From Salipiger aestuarii (GTDB lineage Bacteria > Pseudomonadota > Alphaproteobacteria > Rhodobacterales > Rhodobacteraceae), in assembly GCF_003259905.1 (NCBI RefSeq), contig NZ_QLMG01000016.1, forward strand, positions 1-64,000: a stretch of DNA of 64,000 nucleotides. Direction: 5' to 3'. The position numbers were made by a program, and so were the translations under genes. Below are positions 63,324 to 64,000 of this stretch, piece by piece; within the stretch, counting starts at the first letter, position 1; every line of letters begins with the position of its first letter. The notes beneath the pieces were generated by a model. It saw only the letters and a list, made by a program, of their open reading frames with translations, was not told the DNA's origin and searched no databases.

Positions 63324-64000
63324 TGGACAGGCTTGCCGCTGACAAGTATCGAAAATTCATGATGAGACAATCTGATACCATCAAGCATACCGACGATGAC
63401 TTGAGCAAGTCAGAGAGGACCCGCAGCGGTATCCTCGCTGCGGCCGCCCGCCTTTTCCGGCATGAGGGCTATTATGCGACGACGATGCGCGACATCGCGC
63501 AGGAATCCGGCATCGAAGCAGGAAGCATTTATTACCATTTCCAATCCAAGGAACAGATACTCAGCGAAGTTCTGGATCTTGGTGTTCGGCAAATGTACGA
63601 GAGGGTCTGCGAGATTGTCCGCCCGACGAAGGACAATCCGAAGGATTTCCGTGAGACCTTTGCCCTGCTTATCGAAACGCATCTGACCTATCTGCTGACC
63701 GAAAGCGATTTTACTTCGGCCAATATCCGTAACTATCCGATGTTGTCGGATGAGGCGCGCGCGCCGCATCGTGAATTGCGGGCATCCTACGCAGGCGTCT
63801 GGACCAGTTTTCTGAGCGAGGCGAAACGCGCCGGCGACCTGCGAAGCGACATTTCGGTAACCGTGATCCGCCAGTTCATTCTGAGCGCCATGAACTGGAC
63901 CGTGGAATGGTACGATGTGGACCGGTATCCGGTGAGCATTCTCGCGGAACGGATGAGCAAGCTGATCCTCGACGGCATGTGTTCGCGGCGCATCGTCGAC
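63323..64000 (+). CDS. TetR-family transcriptional regulator (3' end outside the window)
   Basis: At least 226 codons, open to the right edge. The TetR helix-turn-helix is ILAAAARLFRHEGYYATTMRDIAQESGIEAGSIYYHFQSKEQIL, with the hallmark SGIEAGSIYYHFQSKEQ at about residues 70-86. The ligand domain contains a TetR_C-like SFLSEAKRAGDLRSDISVTV. The ATG at 63323 lies 10 bases after the operator and would give an almost leaderless mRNA; ATGs at 63359/63362 are alternatives without a better ribosome site. I infer that it binds the four TCTAACA/TGTTAGA sites in the window and is released by an acyl-CoA. Confidence 0.9.
   Translation, partial: MDRLAADKYRKFMMRQSDTIKHTDDDLSKSERTRSGILAAAARLFRHEGYYATTMRDIAQESGIEAGSIYYHFQSKEQILSEVLDLGVRQMYERVCEIVRPTKDNPKDFRETFALLIETHLTYLLTESDFTSANIRNYPMLSDEARAPHRELRASYAGVWTSFLSEAKRAGDLRSDISVTVIRQFILSAMNWTVEWYDVDRYPVSILAERMSKLILDGMCSRRIVD

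Overview
The window reads as part of an alphaproteobacterial, probably Rhodobacterales-type, extrachromosomal replicon (plasmid or chromid). The main reason is a complete repA-repB-repC cassette at 37.4-41.4 kb with palindromic centromere-like sites and an antisense RNA between repB and repC. High GC coding sequence, many acyl-CoA enzymes and an FnrL-like box fit that group. No tRNA, rRNA or CRISPR array was seen. The taxon is an inference; the replicon type is well supported.

Left arm (0.4-14.2 kb, all leftward): an SDR, a five-component branched-chain-amino-acid-type ABC importer with two tandem binding proteins and an acyl-CoA ligase inserted between its genes, two enoyl-CoA hydratase-family enzymes and an electron transfer flavoprotein, ending in a terminator. 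An acyl-CoA dehydrogenase follows as its own unit. 14.7-35 kb is mixed accessory cargo: a cupin protein, a flavin amine oxidase, an RND pump, a DODA-type dioxygenase, a broken NmrA-like gene, a yhiI-rbbA-yhhJ-like ABC exporter, a universal stress protein, a MarR-controlled EmrAB-like pump, and a 2-oxo acid dehydrogenase E1 pair with a stand-alone lipoyl protein and a lipoate-ligase-like protein. 35.3-37.4 kb holds a DUF4143-type ATPase and a decayed IS5-like element, then comes the replication cassette. Right arm (41.7-64 kb): a family III CoA-transferase, then an 11-gene leftward operon (dehydrogenases, hydratase, PaaK-like ligase, biotin-dependent carboxylase, HMG-CoA-lyase-like enzyme, citryl-CoA-lyase-like enzyme, SDRs), a divergent 2,4-dienoyl-CoA reductase (fadH-like), then thioesterase, AraC regulator, NmrA-like protein, acyl-CoA synthetase, a BadH-like SDR, and a TetR regulator cut by the right edge.

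The most interesting signal is regulatory. A 16-bp operator of the form TCTAACA-NN-TGTTAGA lies over the spacer and -10 box of three promoters (14.19, 56.17 and 63.30 kb). A degenerate copy sits in the same position at a fourth (1.59 kb). All four promoters have a TTG-type -35, a 16-17 bp spacer and a TAG-type -10. Together they head nearly all the acyl-CoA genes in both arms and the TetR gene itself. I infer one plasmid-borne regulon for uptake, CoA activation and oxidation of an unidentified organic acid. The carboxylase plus HMG-CoA-lyase-type pair points to a beta-methyl-branched or terpenoid-like acid, and the BadH-like SDR to an alicyclic one. The substrate cannot be fixed from sequence alone.
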